Both the position numbers and the translations under genes were made by a program. Shown here piece after piece: positions 1 to 8,322 of a DNA stretch of 53,323 bases (positions within the stretch are counted from its first letter, which is position 1; each line of letters begins with the position of its first letter). The stretch comes from DATCLS01 sp036563805. GTDB lineage: Bacteria > Actinomycetota > Acidimicrobiia > Acidimicrobiales > VFJN01. The stretch is taken from positions 1 through 53,323 of the forward strand of contig DATCLS010000074.1 in the NCBI GenBank assembly GCA_036563805.1, read 5' to 3'. Below the pieces are notes generated by a model, which saw only the letters and a list, made by a program, of their open reading frames with translations, did not search any database and was not told where the DNA came from.

Positions 1-149
1 CCGCCGGTCCGCTCGATCCCCCACACCCCCGCCCCGGGCTCCTCGGTGAACCAGAATCCGCTGGTCGGGGGCGGTTCAGGCTGAGCGGCGGCCGGTGCGG
101 CCGTGAGCAACAAGCCGGCGATGGCTACGGAGACCGTCATCCATCGCAT
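1..149 (-). CDS. secreted protein of unknown function, N-terminal part only
   Basis: A reading frame starts at ATG 149 and runs off the left edge. The first 22 residues (MRWMTVSVAIAGLLLTAAPA, then AA) form a signal peptide with an Ala-x-Ala end, followed by a Pro-rich stretch and SGFWFTEEPG. A ribosome site (GGAAGGGG, about 158-166) lies upstream. The start overlaps the 3' end of the lipoprotein gene by 13 bases, so translation is probably coupled. The visible 49 residues match no family I recognise. It is exported by inference from the signal peptide. Confidence 0.6.
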   Translation of the reverse strand, partial: MRWMTVSVAIAGLLLTAAPAAAQPEPPPTSGFWFTEEPGAGVWGIERTG

Positions 150-682
150 CGCGACACCCCTTCCCAGGTTCCGTCCTGGGCGGCCTCACTCGCCTTCCAT
201 GCACCGGCCTCCCGCACCATCGTCGTCCTGTGACGGACCGTGAGAAGGCCACCGCTGACGCGCCGCTCAGTCCGTACGTCAATCACCTCGCCATCGTCGA
301 CCAGGCAATCGACGACTTCTGCGACGTCGGACTCGACGCTGACGGATAACACGTGGTGTCCGTAGCGTGGCCCATAGCGGACTCTCCGGCCCTGCGCTCG
401 GAGCGTCGTGAGGCTTTCGATCATCTCCGCTCGGAGCCTGCCGGTAGTACGGCTAAGGATTTCCGGATCGTCCGGGTCAGGGTCTTGAAGCAGGCGCTCG
501 CCCATCTCCCAATAGGCGAGATACGCCTCCTCGACCGCGGATTCGACCGTGGTGGTCGAGGTCGTCGGGGCGGTCGTCGTCGACGAGCCCGGGAGCCGGG
601 TCGAGCCCGGCGGGCCGTTGTCACCGCCGCCGCAGCCGACCGCTACGAGGGCGGCCAGCACGAAGATGGCCAGTCGCTGCAC
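137..682 (-). CDS. putative lipoprotein
   Basis: This 181-aa protein starts at GTG 682 behind GGAGG (8 nt spacing). It begins with a lipoprotein signal peptide whose lipobox is LVAVGC, giving lipid-modified Cys17. A low-complexity Gly/Ser/Thr linker (about 18-46) follows, typical of a tether. The remaining 135 residues form a mixed alpha/beta domain: a helix with EEAYLAYWEMGERLL, then beta-rich segments ending in AAQDGTWEGVSRCDG. The shape resembles small NTF2-like lipoproteins of actinobacteria, but I cannot assign a family from motifs. The stop overlaps the start of the next secreted-protein gene, so the two form an operon and may act together at the outer face of the membrane. Confidence 0.75.
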   Translation of the reverse strand: MQRLAIFVLAALVAVGCGGGDNGPPGSTRLPGSSTTTAPTTSTTTVESAVEEAYLAYWEMGERLLQDPDPDDPEILSRTTGRLRAEMIESLTTLRAQGRRVRYGPRYGHHVLSVSVESDVAEVVDCLVDDGEVIDVRTERRVSGGLLTVRHRTTMVREAGAWKASEAAQDGTWEGVSRCDG

Positions 683-804
683 CAGCGAAACCTCCGCCCC
701 GGCGGTTCTCCCAGCCCCCGCACGGAACGTCGGATTTTTACCACACCCGGAACGGCCGCACGAAGTCTTTGACGGACTTTCGATACAAAGTGCAGGCTGG
801 GGCC

Positions 805-1206
805 GTGGCCGACGGCGACCTCTCCACCCGACGCGGGCTGCGCCTGCCCGCGTCGGCGCTCGACGAACGGTTCGCCCGCGGCTCGGGTCCGGGTGGCCAG
901 CACCGCAACGTGACCGCCACGGCCGTGGAGATCGTCGCCGACCTCGGGGCGCTGGACGGCCCCGGGGCCGACCGGGTCCGGTCCCGCCTCGGCGCCACGG
1001 CGCGGGCCCGGGCGGACGAGTCGCGCTCGCAGTGGCGCAACCGCACGATCGCCCGCGGCCGGCTAGCGGCGCTGCTCGACGAGGCGGCGCAGGCCCCTCG
1101 GGTCCGTCGGCCCACCCGCCCGTCGCGGGGCGCCCGGGAGCGCCGGTTGGAGGCCAAGCGCCGCACGGCGCAGCGCAAGCGCGACCGCTCCTGGCGCCCC
1201 GACTGA
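805..1206 (+). CDS. arfB: peptidyl-tRNA hydrolase ArfB (RF-1 domain ribosome-rescue factor)
   Basis: ArfB releases nascent peptides from ribosomes stalled without a stop codon by hydrolysing peptidyl-tRNA. The catalytic GGQ loop is plain (GSGPGGQHRN), about 29 residues from GTG 805. The C-terminus is a basic tail (RRLEAKRRTAQRKRDRSWRPD region), the part that in this family enters the mRNA channel. The frame can be extended to TTG 769, but GTG 805 gives the normal short N-terminus and follows a G-rich stretch, so I chose it. Length 133 aa fits the family. It stands alone and is convergent with the MMPL gene. Confidence 0.9.
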   Translation: MADGDLSTRRGLRLPASALDERFARGSGPGGQHRNVTATAVEIVADLGALDGPGADRVRSRLGATARARADESRSQWRNRTIARGRLAALLDEAAQAPRVRRPTRPSRGARERRLEAKRRTAQRKRDRSWRPD

Positions 1207-1210
1207 CCGG

Positions 1211-1250
1211 GGCGCCGGACCGTCGAGGCCGAACCGCCGAGGCCGGCGCC
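1211..1250. terminator. inverted repeat between convergent genes
   Basis: GGCGCCGG (1211-1218) and CCGGCGCC (1243-1250) are perfect 8-bp arms around a 24-nt loop between the arfB and MMPL stop codons. There is no T-tract on either strand, so it is only a candidate bidirectional terminator. Confidence 0.35.
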
Positions 1251-3472
1251 TACACCTTCTCGTCCGTCGCCGCTGGCGGCCCCGCCGCTCCCGCCGTCCG
1301 GGCCGGCGCATCCGACCCCGGCCGCACGGCCGCTTTGTCGTCCTCCGGCGCCTCGATGTGGATTTGGGGCAGGACCCGGTCCAGCCACGCGGGCAGCCAC
1401 CAGTTGCGGTCGCCCAGCAGCTCCATCGTGGAGGGCACCAGCACCATGCGGACCACGGTGGCGTCGAGCAGCACCGCCACGGCCAAGCCGAGGCCGAACA
1501 TCTTCAGCGACCGCTCCCCGCCGAGCACGAAGCTGATGAAGACGAAGAACATGATCGCCGCTGCCGCGGTGATGACCCGGGCGGTGGCGGCCAGGCCGTT
1601 GGCGACGGCCTCGGCGTTGTCGCGGGTGCGGTCGTAGTCCTCGCGGATGCGGGACAGCAGGAACACCTCGTAGTCCATCGACAGGCCGAAGATGACGGCG
1701 AAGAGCATCATCGGGATCCAGGCCTCGATCGGCCCCTCGCGCCCGGCTCCGATCAGCGAGCCGCCCCACCCCCACTGGAACACGGCGACGAGCACGCCGT
1801 AGGCGGCGCCGACCGACAGCAGGTTCATCACCACCGCCTTGAGCGGCACGAGCACCGACCGGAACACGACCATCAGCAGGATGAACGACAGCACGAGCAC
1901 GGCGGCGATGAACCAGGGCAGGTGGTCGGCCGTGTACTCGGCGAAGTCGACGACCGCCGGCGTGGAGCCGCCGACGTACACGGTGGCGGTGGAGCCCTCG
2001 ACGGCCTGCGGGACCACGTCGTCGCGCACTCGGTGCACGAGCTCCTCGGTGGCTTCGTCCTGGGGCGCCGTCTCGGGGAAGACCTGCAGGATGGCGGCGT
2101 CGCCGGCCTCGTTGGGCTGGGGCGGCGTCGCGAACGCCACGCCCGGCGTCTCGTTGAGCGCGCCGGTCAGCCGCTCGAGCGCCGCCATGTCGGCCTCACC
2201 GCCCGGCGTGTCGGCGGCCAGGAGGAACGGCCCGTTGAAGCCGGCCCCGAAGCCCTCGGACAGCATGTCGTAGGCCTCGCGGGTGGTGTCGGACGTCGGA
2301 CGGTTGCCGGCGTCGCCGAAGCCGAGCCGGATGCCGAACAGCGGGATGGCCAGCAGCACGAGGCCCAGCCCGCCGACGATCAGCGCGGGCCACGGCCGGC
2401 GCTGGATGAGCCGGCTCCAGCGGTAGCCGACCGACCGGCGGTCGGCGCCCTCACGCCGGGCCCGGTGGGGCAGGCCCAACCGGTCGATATTGGTGCCGAT
2501 GAACCCGAGGAGCGCGGGCAGCAGGGTGGCGGCGGCCACCATCGTCATCAGCACGCCGATCGACACGCCGACGGCCAGGCCCCGGATCATGGCCAGGCCG
2601 AGCGTGAACAGGCCCATGACGGCGATGATCACCGTGCACCCGGCGAACAGGACGGCCCGGCCCGCCGTGTCCATGGCCCGGACGGTGGCCCCCTCGGGCT
2701 CCAGCCCGTCGTGCAGGCCCTCGCGGTAGCGGGTGACGATGAACAGGGCGTAGTCGATGCCCACGCCGATGCCGATCATGGCCACGGCCTGGTTGGAGAA
2801 GCTCGGCATGTCGAGGACGTGGACCACGAGGCCGACGATGGCGATGCCGGTGACGATGCCGAAGATGGCCGTGACGATCGGCAGCCCCATGGCCAGGACC
2901 GAGCCGAACGCGATGAGCAGGATGATGATGGCGGCGATGAAGCCGACCACCTCGCTGGAGAACTCGACCTCCTCGACGAAGGCGTCGCCTCCCAGCGCCA
3001 CCCGCACCCCGGCGGGCAGGTCCGCGTCCTCGACGACGGCACGGGCCTCCTTGCCCGCCTCGAGCACCTGGTCGCTGTCGCGATCGCCCATGTTGACCTC
3101 GGCGTAGGCGATCGTGCCGTCCTCGCTGATCTGACGGGCCCCCTGCTCGGTGTAGGGGCTCGCCACCTCGCTGGGCGCCGTGACCTCGGCGACCTGGTCG
3201 AACAGGCCCTCCATCGCCTGCTGGACCTCGGGGTCGCGCACGTCGTCGGCCTCGAACACGATCTGGCCACCGAACCCGGCCCGGGTCTCGAAGCCCCGGG
3301 ACTCGAGCAGGTCGAACGCGTCCTGGCTGTCGGACCCCGGCAGCTCGAACTCGTCCAGGAACTTGCCGCCGAACGACGAGTTGAGCCCGACGAGGGCGAT
3401 GAGCACGACCACCCAGCCGGCCAGGACCAACCGGCGCCGCCGGTAGCAGGTGCGGGCGAGACGCTGCAGCAA
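1250..3472 (-). CDS. MMPL-family RND-type membrane transporter
   Basis: This 740-aa protein has the MMPL/RND duplicated layout: one N-terminal membrane helix (about 13-30), an extracellular domain, five membrane helices, then the same pattern again. Each half carries the signature segment with a charged pair: GIGVGIDYALFIVTRYREG (about residue 235) and GLSMDYEVFLLSRIREDY (about residue 597), which in this family line the proton path. Members export lipids, drugs or siderophores; the substrate here is unknown. I chose TTG 3472 because GGGAGG sits 6 nt upstream; the frame can be extended to 3523, but that would run into the promoter region. Divergent from a MarR regulator, which very likely controls it. 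Confidence 0.9.
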   Translation of the reverse strand: MLQRLARTCYRRRRLVLAGWVVVLIALVGLNSSFGGKFLDEFELPGSDSQDAFDLLESRGFETRAGFGGQIVFEADDVRDPEVQQAMEGLFDQVAEVTAPSEVASPYTEQGARQISEDGTIAYAEVNMGDRDSDQVLEAGKEARAVVEDADLPAGVRVALGGDAFVEEVEFSSEVVGFIAAIIILLIAFGSVLAMGLPIVTAIFGIVTGIAIVGLVVHVLDMPSFSNQAVAMIGIGVGIDYALFIVTRYREGLHDGLEPEGATVRAMDTAGRAVLFAGCTVIIAVMGLFTLGLAMIRGLAVGVSIGVLMTMVAAATLLPALLGFIGTNIDRLGLPHRARREGADRRSVGYRWSRLIQRRPWPALIVGGLGLVLLAIPLFGIRLGFGDAGNRPTSDTTREAYDMLSEGFGAGFNGPFLLAADTPGGEADMAALERLTGALNETPGVAFATPPQPNEAGDAAILQVFPETAPQDEATEELVHRVRDDVVPQAVEGSTATVYVGGSTPAVVDFAEYTADHLPWFIAAVLVLSFILLMVVFRSVLVPLKAVVMNLLSVGAAYGVLVAVFQWGWGGSLIGAGREGPIEAWIPMMLFAVIFGLSMDYEVFLLSRIREDYDRTRDNAEAVANGLAATARVITAAAAIMFFVFISFVLGGERSLKMFGLGLAVAVLLDATVVRMVLVPSTMELLGDRNWWLPAWLDRVLPQIHIEAPEDDKAAVRPGSDAPARTAGAAGPPAATDEKV

Positions 3473-3516
3473 GGGACACCTCCCTCGTGGGCGGGCCGGC
3501 GCCCTTGCCGACCCCG

Positions 3517-3548
3517 TTGACAAATACCTTATTCGCTGAGATTCTCAG
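3517..3548 (+). promoter_or_regulatory. marR promoter overlapping a palindromic operator
   Basis: The consensus -35 TTGACA (3517-3522) is followed after 17 bases by GATTCT (3540-3545). The -10 lies inside the perfect palindrome CTGAGA-T-TCTCAG (3536-3548). The site is AT-rich within GC-rich DNA and sits between the divergent MMPL and marR genes, the classic place for a MarR operator that silences both. Confidence 0.6.
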
Positions 3549-3572
3549 TTCAAGAGACCCTTGCCGATCGTG

Positions 3573-4145
3573 ATGTCTTCCTCCGACCGCCGCGTCGACC
3601 TGTCCACCGTGCTCGCCCGGGCCGGCCGGGAGCTCGGCAAGGCCTCCGGCATGCTGAACGCCGCCTGCGCCGAGCATCTGGGCCTCCACCCCACCGACTG
3701 GGAGTGCGTCGGCCTGCTGCTCGACGCCGAGCCGCGCGCCCTGACGGCCGGCGAGCTGGCCGCCCAGACCGGGCTGACCACGGGAGCGATCACGGGCGTG
3801 GTCGATCGGCTCGAGGCCAAGGGCTGGGTGCGCCGGGAGCGCGACCCCTCCGACCGGAGGCGGGTCATCGTGCGCCTGCTACCCGGCCGGCAGGCCGATA
3901 TCGCCGAGGTGTTGGCCGGCATGCGGGACGACATCGTGGCCCTCCACGCCAACTATCCGGAGGACGTGCTCGAGGCGTGCGCCAGCCTGCTGTTCGGGGC
4001 GAGCGAGGTCCTGCGGGGCTACGCGCTCGCCCTGCGGGCGCGGCCCCGCCGCGAGATCCGGGCCGACGCCCCGCAACGGCGACCAACCGGGCCAACCGGG
4101 TCGGCCGGGGTCGACGCCGAGGGCCCGCAGCCCGACGGGCGATAG
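3573..4145 (+). CDS. MarR-family transcriptional regulator
   Basis: This 190-aa protein has the MarR winged helix-turn-helix: LTAGELAAQTGLTTGAITGV is the recognition helix-turn-helix, followed by the wing with DPSDRRRVIVRL, the family hallmark. Flanking helices form the dimer interface, and the last 30 residues are a disordered Pro/Gly tail. MarR proteins repress exporters until a small ligand binds. The divergent MMPL transporter and the palindrome between the two genes support local control of efflux. ATG 3573 is chosen; GTG 3570 and TTG 3561 are in frame and no clear ribosome site decides between them. Confidence 0.9.
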   Translation: MSSSDRRVDLSTVLARAGRELGKASGMLNAACAEHLGLHPTDWECVGLLLDAEPRALTAGELAAQTGLTTGAITGVVDRLEAKGWVRRERDPSDRRRVIVRLLPGRQADIAEVLAGMRDDIVALHANYPEDVLEACASLLFGASEVLRGYALALRARPRREIRADAPQRRPTGPTGSAGVDAEGPQPDGR

Positions 4146-4187
4146 ACAGGCGAGTCAGGCGATACCCACGGGCCGCAGCCCGGGGCG

Positions 4188-4207
4188 GGCGACGCCGGTC
4201 CGTCGCC
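4188..4207. terminator. hairpin between convergent marR and glyS
   Basis: GGCGACG (4188-4194), a 6-nt loop and CGTCGCC (4201-4207) form a perfect 7-bp stem in the 102-bp convergent gap. No T-tract follows. Confidence 0.3.
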
Positions 4208-4247
4208 GATGGTCAGCGATGACGGTCGATGGCCCGGGCGACGCCGC

Positions 4248-5600
4248 TCAGGCGTCGCCGAGCTTCGCCCGCAGGTGGTCGACGAGCTGGTCGATCGGGA
4301 CGCGATCCTGCGCCATCGAGTCGCGATCCCGGACGGTCACCGCCCGGTCCTCGAGCGTGTCGAAGTCGACGGTGACGCACAGCGGCGTGCCGAGCTCGTC
4401 CTGCCGGCGGTAGCGGCGGCCGATGGCCTGCGTCTCGTCGTAGTCGCACATCCAGTGCGGCTGGAGCAGCCCGAGCACCTCGCGGGCCGGCTCCTGCAGC
4501 TCGGGCTTCTTGGACAGCGGTAGGACCGCCACCTTGTAGGGGGCGATGCGGGGGTGGAACCGCAGCACGATCCGGGTCTCGCCCTTGCCCTGCCCCTCGC
4601 GCTCGACCACCTCCTCGTCGTAGGCGGCCATGAGGAAGGCCATGGCGGTGCGGGTCGCCCCGGCGGCCGGCTCGATGACGTGCGGGACGTAACGCTCGCC
4701 CGCCGCCTGGTCGAAGTACTCGAGCTTCTCGCCCGAATGCTTGGCGTGCTGGGTGAGGTCGTAGTCGCCGCGGTTGGCGATGCCCTCGAGCTCGTCCCAC
4801 CCCCAGGGGAAGAGGTACTCGACGTCGGACGTGGCCGACGAGTAGTGCGACAGCTCGTCGGGCTCGTGGGCCCGCAGGCGCAGGCGATCGTCGGGGATGC
4901 CCAGGTCGCGGTACCACTGGAGGCGCTCCGCGCACCAGTACTCGTACCACTTGTCGGCCTCGGCCGGGGGCACGAAGTACTCGAGCTCCATCTGCTCGAA
5001 CTCGCGGGTGCGGAACACGAAGTTGCCCGGCGTGATCTCGTTGCGGAACGACTTGCCGATCTGGGCGATGCCGAACGGGGGCCGCTTCCGCGACGTCTCG
5101 AGCACGTTGCGGAAGTTGACGAACATGCCCTGCGCGGTCTCGGGCCGCAGGTAGACCTCGTGGCCGGCGCCCTCGACCGGACCGGCGTGGGTCTTGAACA
5201 TGAGGTTGAACTGCCGCGCCTCGGTGAACGTGCCCCGCTTGCCGCAGGCCGGGCACTGGTCGGGGTCCTCGAGCTTGTCGAGCCGGAACCGCTCGCGGCA
5301 GTTGCGGCAGTCGACCAGCGGGTCGGTGAAGTTGGCGAGGTGACCGGACGCCTCCCACACCGCGGGGGGCGACAGGATGGCGGCGTCGAGCCCGACGACG
5401 TCGGTGCGCATCTGGACCATCGACCGCCACCAGGCGTCCTTGACGTTGCGCAGGAGGAGGACGCCGGGCGGCCCGTAGTCGTAGGTCGAGCGGAAGCCGC
5501 CGTAGATCTCGGCGGAGGGGTAGACGAAGCCCCGCCGCTTGCACAGGTTGACGACCTTGTCGAACAGTTCGCTCTCGGCGACTGCGGGCTCCGTGGACAT
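4248..5600 (-). CDS. glyS: glycine--tRNA ligase
   Basis: Class II homodimeric glycyl-tRNA synthetase of the 450-460-aa bacterial/archaeal type (450 aa here), which charges tRNA-Gly with glycine. Motif 1 region YPSAEIYGGFRSTYDYGPPG is near residues 27-46. A zinc ribbon follows with CRNC (98-101) and CPAC (116-119). Motif 2 is FRNEITPGNFVFRTREFEQ (from about 185), and motif 3 contains GATRTAMAF. The C-terminal anticodon-binding domain begins around FHPRIAPYKVAVLPL. The start ATG 5600 gives the usual N-terminus and has a -10-like box 8 nt upstream with no clear ribosome site. Monocistronic and divergent from the RDD gene. Confidence 0.97.
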   Translation of the reverse strand: MSTEPAVAESELFDKVVNLCKRRGFVYPSAEIYGGFRSTYDYGPPGVLLLRNVKDAWWRSMVQMRTDVVGLDAAILSPPAVWEASGHLANFTDPLVDCRNCRERFRLDKLEDPDQCPACGKRGTFTEARQFNLMFKTHAGPVEGAGHEVYLRPETAQGMFVNFRNVLETSRKRPPFGIAQIGKSFRNEITPGNFVFRTREFEQMELEYFVPPAEADKWYEYWCAERLQWYRDLGIPDDRLRLRAHEPDELSHYSSATSDVEYLFPWGWDELEGIANRGDYDLTQHAKHSGEKLEYFDQAAGERYVPHVIEPAAGATRTAMAFLMAAYDEEVVEREGQGKGETRIVLRFHPRIAPYKVAVLPLSKKPELQEPAREVLGLLQPHWMCDYDETQAIGRRYRRQDELGTPLCVTVDFDTLEDRAVTVRDRDSMAQDRVPIDQLVDHLRAKLGDA

Positions 5601-5608
5601 GGCCGTCG

Positions 5609-5614
5609 AGTGTA
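5609..5614 (-). promoter_or_regulatory. candidate -10 box for leaderless glyS
   Basis: TACACT on the minus strand ends 8 nt before ATG 5600, with no ribosome site between. This fits a leaderless transcript. Confidence 0.4.
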
Positions 5615-5705
5615 CGAGGTGCCTGTGACAGCCTCGCGCGGGGATTCCCGGGCGACCCGCCCCCGCACCCCGTCCGGACGAGCCGGCCGCGTCCGACACG
5701 AGTGG

Positions 5706-5711
5706 TAGAAC
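5706..5711 (+). promoter_or_regulatory. candidate -10 box for leaderless RDD gene
   Basis: TAGAAC ends 6 nt before GTG 5718. No purine-rich ribosome site fits in the gap. Confidence 0.45.
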
Positions 5712-5717
5712 GACGCG

Positions 5718-7487
5718 GTGAGCGCGTACCAGTACAACACGGTGACACGCGACCCGACCGCGGTCGTGGGCCGGCGCGTGGTGGCCGCCATCGTCGACGG
5801 GCTGGTCATCTACATCCCGGCGTCGCTGGTCATGTCCGCGGACTTCGAGTACATCGAGGAAGGCGACACCGGTGTGCCGCTGAGCGAGTTCTGCGACGCC
5901 GTGCAGGACCGCAGCGACGTCTACGCGTGCTTCACGGTCGGCGACCGCGCCTACTTCGCCGACGACATCTCCCCCTGGGGCTCGCTGCTCGGCCTGGGCC
6001 TGAGCATCCTCTTGCTGATCGTGCTCCAGGGGCTCAGCGGCTGGACGCCCGGCAAGCTGCTGCTCGGCATCCGCACCGTCGGCGAGGACGGGCGCCCGCC
6101 CGGGCCGCTGAAGGCCCTGGTCCGCTGGCTGCTGCTCATCATCGACACCGCGCCCTGGTGCCTCCCGCTGGTCGGTTTCATCACCGCGCTCACGACCACC
6201 GGCCACCGGCGGGTCGGCGACATGGCCGCCAAGACGTTCGTCGTCAGCAAGGCCGACGCCGGCCGGCCCATCGCCGTGCCGGGCCTCACCCCCGAGGCCG
6301 CCCAGGCGCCCGCCCCGGGCTACGCCGGCACGCCCAGCGGCGGCTGGGGCCAGGCTCCCGGCTCGGGCGACGCCTGGGGGACGCCCGGCGCCGGCGGCAC
6401 GGGCGGCTGGGGGACTCCACCGCCCGCCGCGCCCGGGCCCTACCCCGGCCAGCCCGGAACGCCGCCGGCCGGTCCGGGCGCGTCCGGGGCCCTGGGGGCG
6501 CCGAGCGGCTGGTCGCCGCCCGGCGCGGGCGAGCCGGCCCAGCCGGCTCCGTCCCCCACCCCGCCGGCGGACGAGGACATGAACTTCGGCGCGCCCGCCC
6601 CTGCCGAGGACCGGCCGGCCGAGCCGGCGCCCGCCGACTCGTCCGCCACCGAGGCGCCCGCGGAGCCGCCCGCCGACAGCACGGCGGTGGCCCCGGTCCC
6701 TGGCGAGGCCCAAGCGCCGCCGGCAGCGGGCGCACCGGAGCCAGCCGGGGCCGAGCCCGCCGGTGCCAGCCCGGCGGGCCCCGAGGCGGCCGCCGCCACG
6801 CCCGCGCCCGAGGCGGGAGCGGCCGAGTCCCCGCCAGCCGCCGCGCCGCCGGCGACGGGGGCGGGGGCCGCGGAGCCCGCGCCGGGCACGTCCGAACCGG
6901 CCGCCGGCGCGGCGCCGGGCGAGCCGACGTCAGGCGAGCCCGCTGCGACGGCGCCGGAGACGGCCACCAGCGCCCCCGCGCCGGAGCCGGCCCCGGGCGC
7001 CGGGGACGCCGGCGCGCCCGACACCGGGCAGACGGCGACGGAGCAGGCGGCCACCACGCCGGAACCCGAACCCTCCGGCGACGCTGCGCCCGAGCCAGCC
7101 ACCACCGCGGGCGCCACCCCGGGACCGCAGGCCGACGACACGCAGGTCGCCCCGGCGCCCCAGGCCCAAGCCGCCCCCGCCGGCACGGCGGCGGGCGCGG
7201 GCGCCGGGACGCCGGCCGACCAGCAGCCGGCCACCACCCAGCCTCAGCCCCAAGCCCAGTCCCAGGGGCAGGCCCAGACCCAGTCCCAGGGGCAGCCCCA
7301 GGCCCAGACCCAGGGGCAGCCCCAGGCCCAGACCCAGGGGCAGCCCCAGGCCCAGACCCAGGGGCAGGCCGCCGGGACGTACAACCCCCAGTGGGACGCC
7401 GCCCGCGGCACCTACATCGTCTGGGAGCCGGGCCGCGGCAAGTGGCTGGCCTGGGACGAGCGCGCCCAGGAGTGGAAGCCGCTGTAG
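5718..7487 (+). CDS. RDD-family membrane protein with long disordered repeat tail
   Basis: Residues 1-180 form an RDD membrane domain: VVGRRVVAAIVDGLVIYIPA holds the Arg/Asp signature of helix 1, and further helices lie near 90-110 (LGLSILLLIVLQGLSGWTPGK) and 133-155, ending in GHRRVGDMAAKTFVV. About 350 residues of Pro/Ala/Gly/Glu-rich low complexity follow, then a Gln-rich block with three perfect QPQAQTQG copies. The last 35 residues are an aromatic module (GTYIVWEPGRGKWLAWDERA). RDD proteins are linked to ion or solute movement, but the role is not settled; the tail is presumably cytoplasmic. Length 589 aa far exceeds the 150-250 aa of simple RDD proteins. Leaderless GTG start inferred. 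Confidence 0.85.
   Translation: MSAYQYNTVTRDPTAVVGRRVVAAIVDGLVIYIPASLVMSADFEYIEEGDTGVPLSEFCDAVQDRSDVYACFTVGDRAYFADDISPWGSLLGLGLSILLLIVLQGLSGWTPGKLLLGIRTVGEDGRPPGPLKALVRWLLLIIDTAPWCLPLVGFITALTTTGHRRVGDMAAKTFVVSKADAGRPIAVPGLTPEAAQAPAPGYAGTPSGGWGQAPGSGDAWGTPGAGGTGGWGTPPPAAPGPYPGQPGTPPAGPGASGALGAPSGWSPPGAGEPAQPAPSPTPPADEDMNFGAPAPAEDRPAEPAPADSSATEAPAEPPADSTAVAPVPGEAQAPPAAGAPEPAGAEPAGASPAGPEAAAATPAPEAGAAESPPAAAPPATGAGAAEPAPGTSEPAAGAAPGEPTSGEPAATAPETATSAPAPEPAPGAGDAGAPDTGQTATEQAATTPEPEPSGDAAPEPATTAGATPGPQADDTQVAPAPQAQAAPAGTAAGAGAGTPADQQPATTQPQPQAQSQGQAQTQSQGQPQAQTQGQPQAQTQGQPQAQTQGQAAGTYNPQWDAARGTYIVWEPGRGKWLAWDERAQEWKPL
7239..7364 (+). repeat. 24-bp coding tandem repeat in the RDD gene
   Basis: Three identical 24-bp copies (7293-7316, 7317-7340, 7341-7364) encode QPQAQTQG. 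Degenerate related copies precede them from about 7239. Perfect identity at DNA level indicates recent expansion and likely length variation between strains. Confidence 0.85.
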
Positions 7488-7495
7488 GCCCCGCC

Positions 7496-7557
7496 CGACG
7501 GGTCCCGGCTCGACGGGTCCCGGCTCGACGGGCACGACCCCGACGCGTCCCGTGCCC
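7496..7557. repeat. 15-bp tandem repeat and hairpin between convergent RDD and recO genes
   Basis: CGACGGGTCCCGGCT occurs twice in tandem (7496-7510, 7511-7525) with a partial third copy. GGGCACG (7530-7536) and CGTGCCC (7551-7557) then form a 7-bp inverted repeat, a candidate transcription terminator without a T-tract. Confidence 0.5.
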
Positions 7558-7595
7558 CGGCGGGGCCGGCCTCCTGGCTCGAGCAGCCCCGGCGC

Positions 7596-8312
7596 TCAGC
7601 TCCGGTGCAGCGCCGCCACCGACCGCAGGCGGCGCTCGAGGTGGTGCTCCAGGGCCTTGATCGCCAGGTGGTCGACCTCGGCGACGACCGGACCCGGGGC
7701 CCGGTCGAGCGCGGCTCCGAGCCGCCCGCCCAGGACGTCCTGCAGCACCTCGACGGCCTCGGCGCTCACGGCCACGCCCTGGCGGTGGGCGGCGCAGCGC
7801 AGGCCGCCGTCCTCGATGGCCCAGGCCACGAGCGGCCCCTCGTCCCCGCACACCAGGCAGCTCTCGACCTGGGGCCGGAACCCCTCCAGCGCCAGCAGCT
7901 TGAGGAAGAAGGCGGGCACGACCAGCGGCGACTTCCGCTCGGCCAGGGTCCGGAGGGCGCCGACGAGCATGTCGTAGAGCCGGGGGCTGCTCTCCTGCTC
8001 GAGCGCCAGCTGGTCGGCGGCCTCGAGCATGGACATGGCCTGAGCCAGCAGGTCGAAGTCGTCGCGGATGGCCCGGAAGTGGTCGAGCGTCTCGGCCTGG
8101 GAGACGATGTCGAGCTCCCGCCCCTCGTAGAGCAGCAGCTTGACGTGGCTGGCCGGCTCGAGCCGGGCGCCGAACCGGCTCTTGGTCTTGCGCACGCCCT
8201 TGGCCACGGCCCGGACCTTGCCGTGGTCGCGGGTCAGCAGCGTGACGATGCGGTCGGCCTCGCCCAGCTTGTGCGTCCGGAGCACGACCCCCTGGTCGTG
8301 GTAGAGCGACAT
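7596..8312 (-). CDS. recO: DNA repair protein RecO
   Basis: RecO, with RecR, loads RecA onto SSB-coated single-stranded DNA and anneals strands in gap repair. The N-terminal OB fold starts SLYHDQGVVLRTHKLGEADR and continues with a basic KGVRKTKSRFGARLEP patch typical of the family. The C-terminal helical domain contains CLVCGDEG and a later Cys (LRCAAH), a partial zinc-site remnant. Length 238 aa is normal. The start ATG 8312 follows GAGGAACG. It lies 10 bp downstream of uppS on the same strand, so the two are likely cotranscribed. Confidence 0.95.
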   Translation of the reverse strand: MSLYHDQGVVLRTHKLGEADRIVTLLTRDHGKVRAVAKGVRKTKSRFGARLEPASHVKLLLYEGRELDIVSQAETLDHFRAIRDDFDLLAQAMSMLEAADQLALEQESSPRLYDMLVGALRTLAERKSPLVVPAFFLKLLALEGFRPQVESCLVCGDEGPLVAWAIEDGGLRCAAHRQGVAVSAEAVEVLQDVLGGRLGAALDRAPGPVVAEVDHLAIKALEHHLERRLRSVAALHRS

Positions 8313-8322
8313 GGCGCGTTCC

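Noticed and set aside
1358..3520. 720-aa plus-strand open frame opposite the MMPL gene
   Set aside because: Gly/Asp/His/Arg-rich antisense shadow typical of 75% GC DNA; no start signal, and the opposite strand has a full MMPL protein.
3473..3523. Longer MMPL start at 3523
   Set aside because: Would cover the promoter region; TTG 3472 has GGGAGG 6 nt upstream and precedes the first helix.
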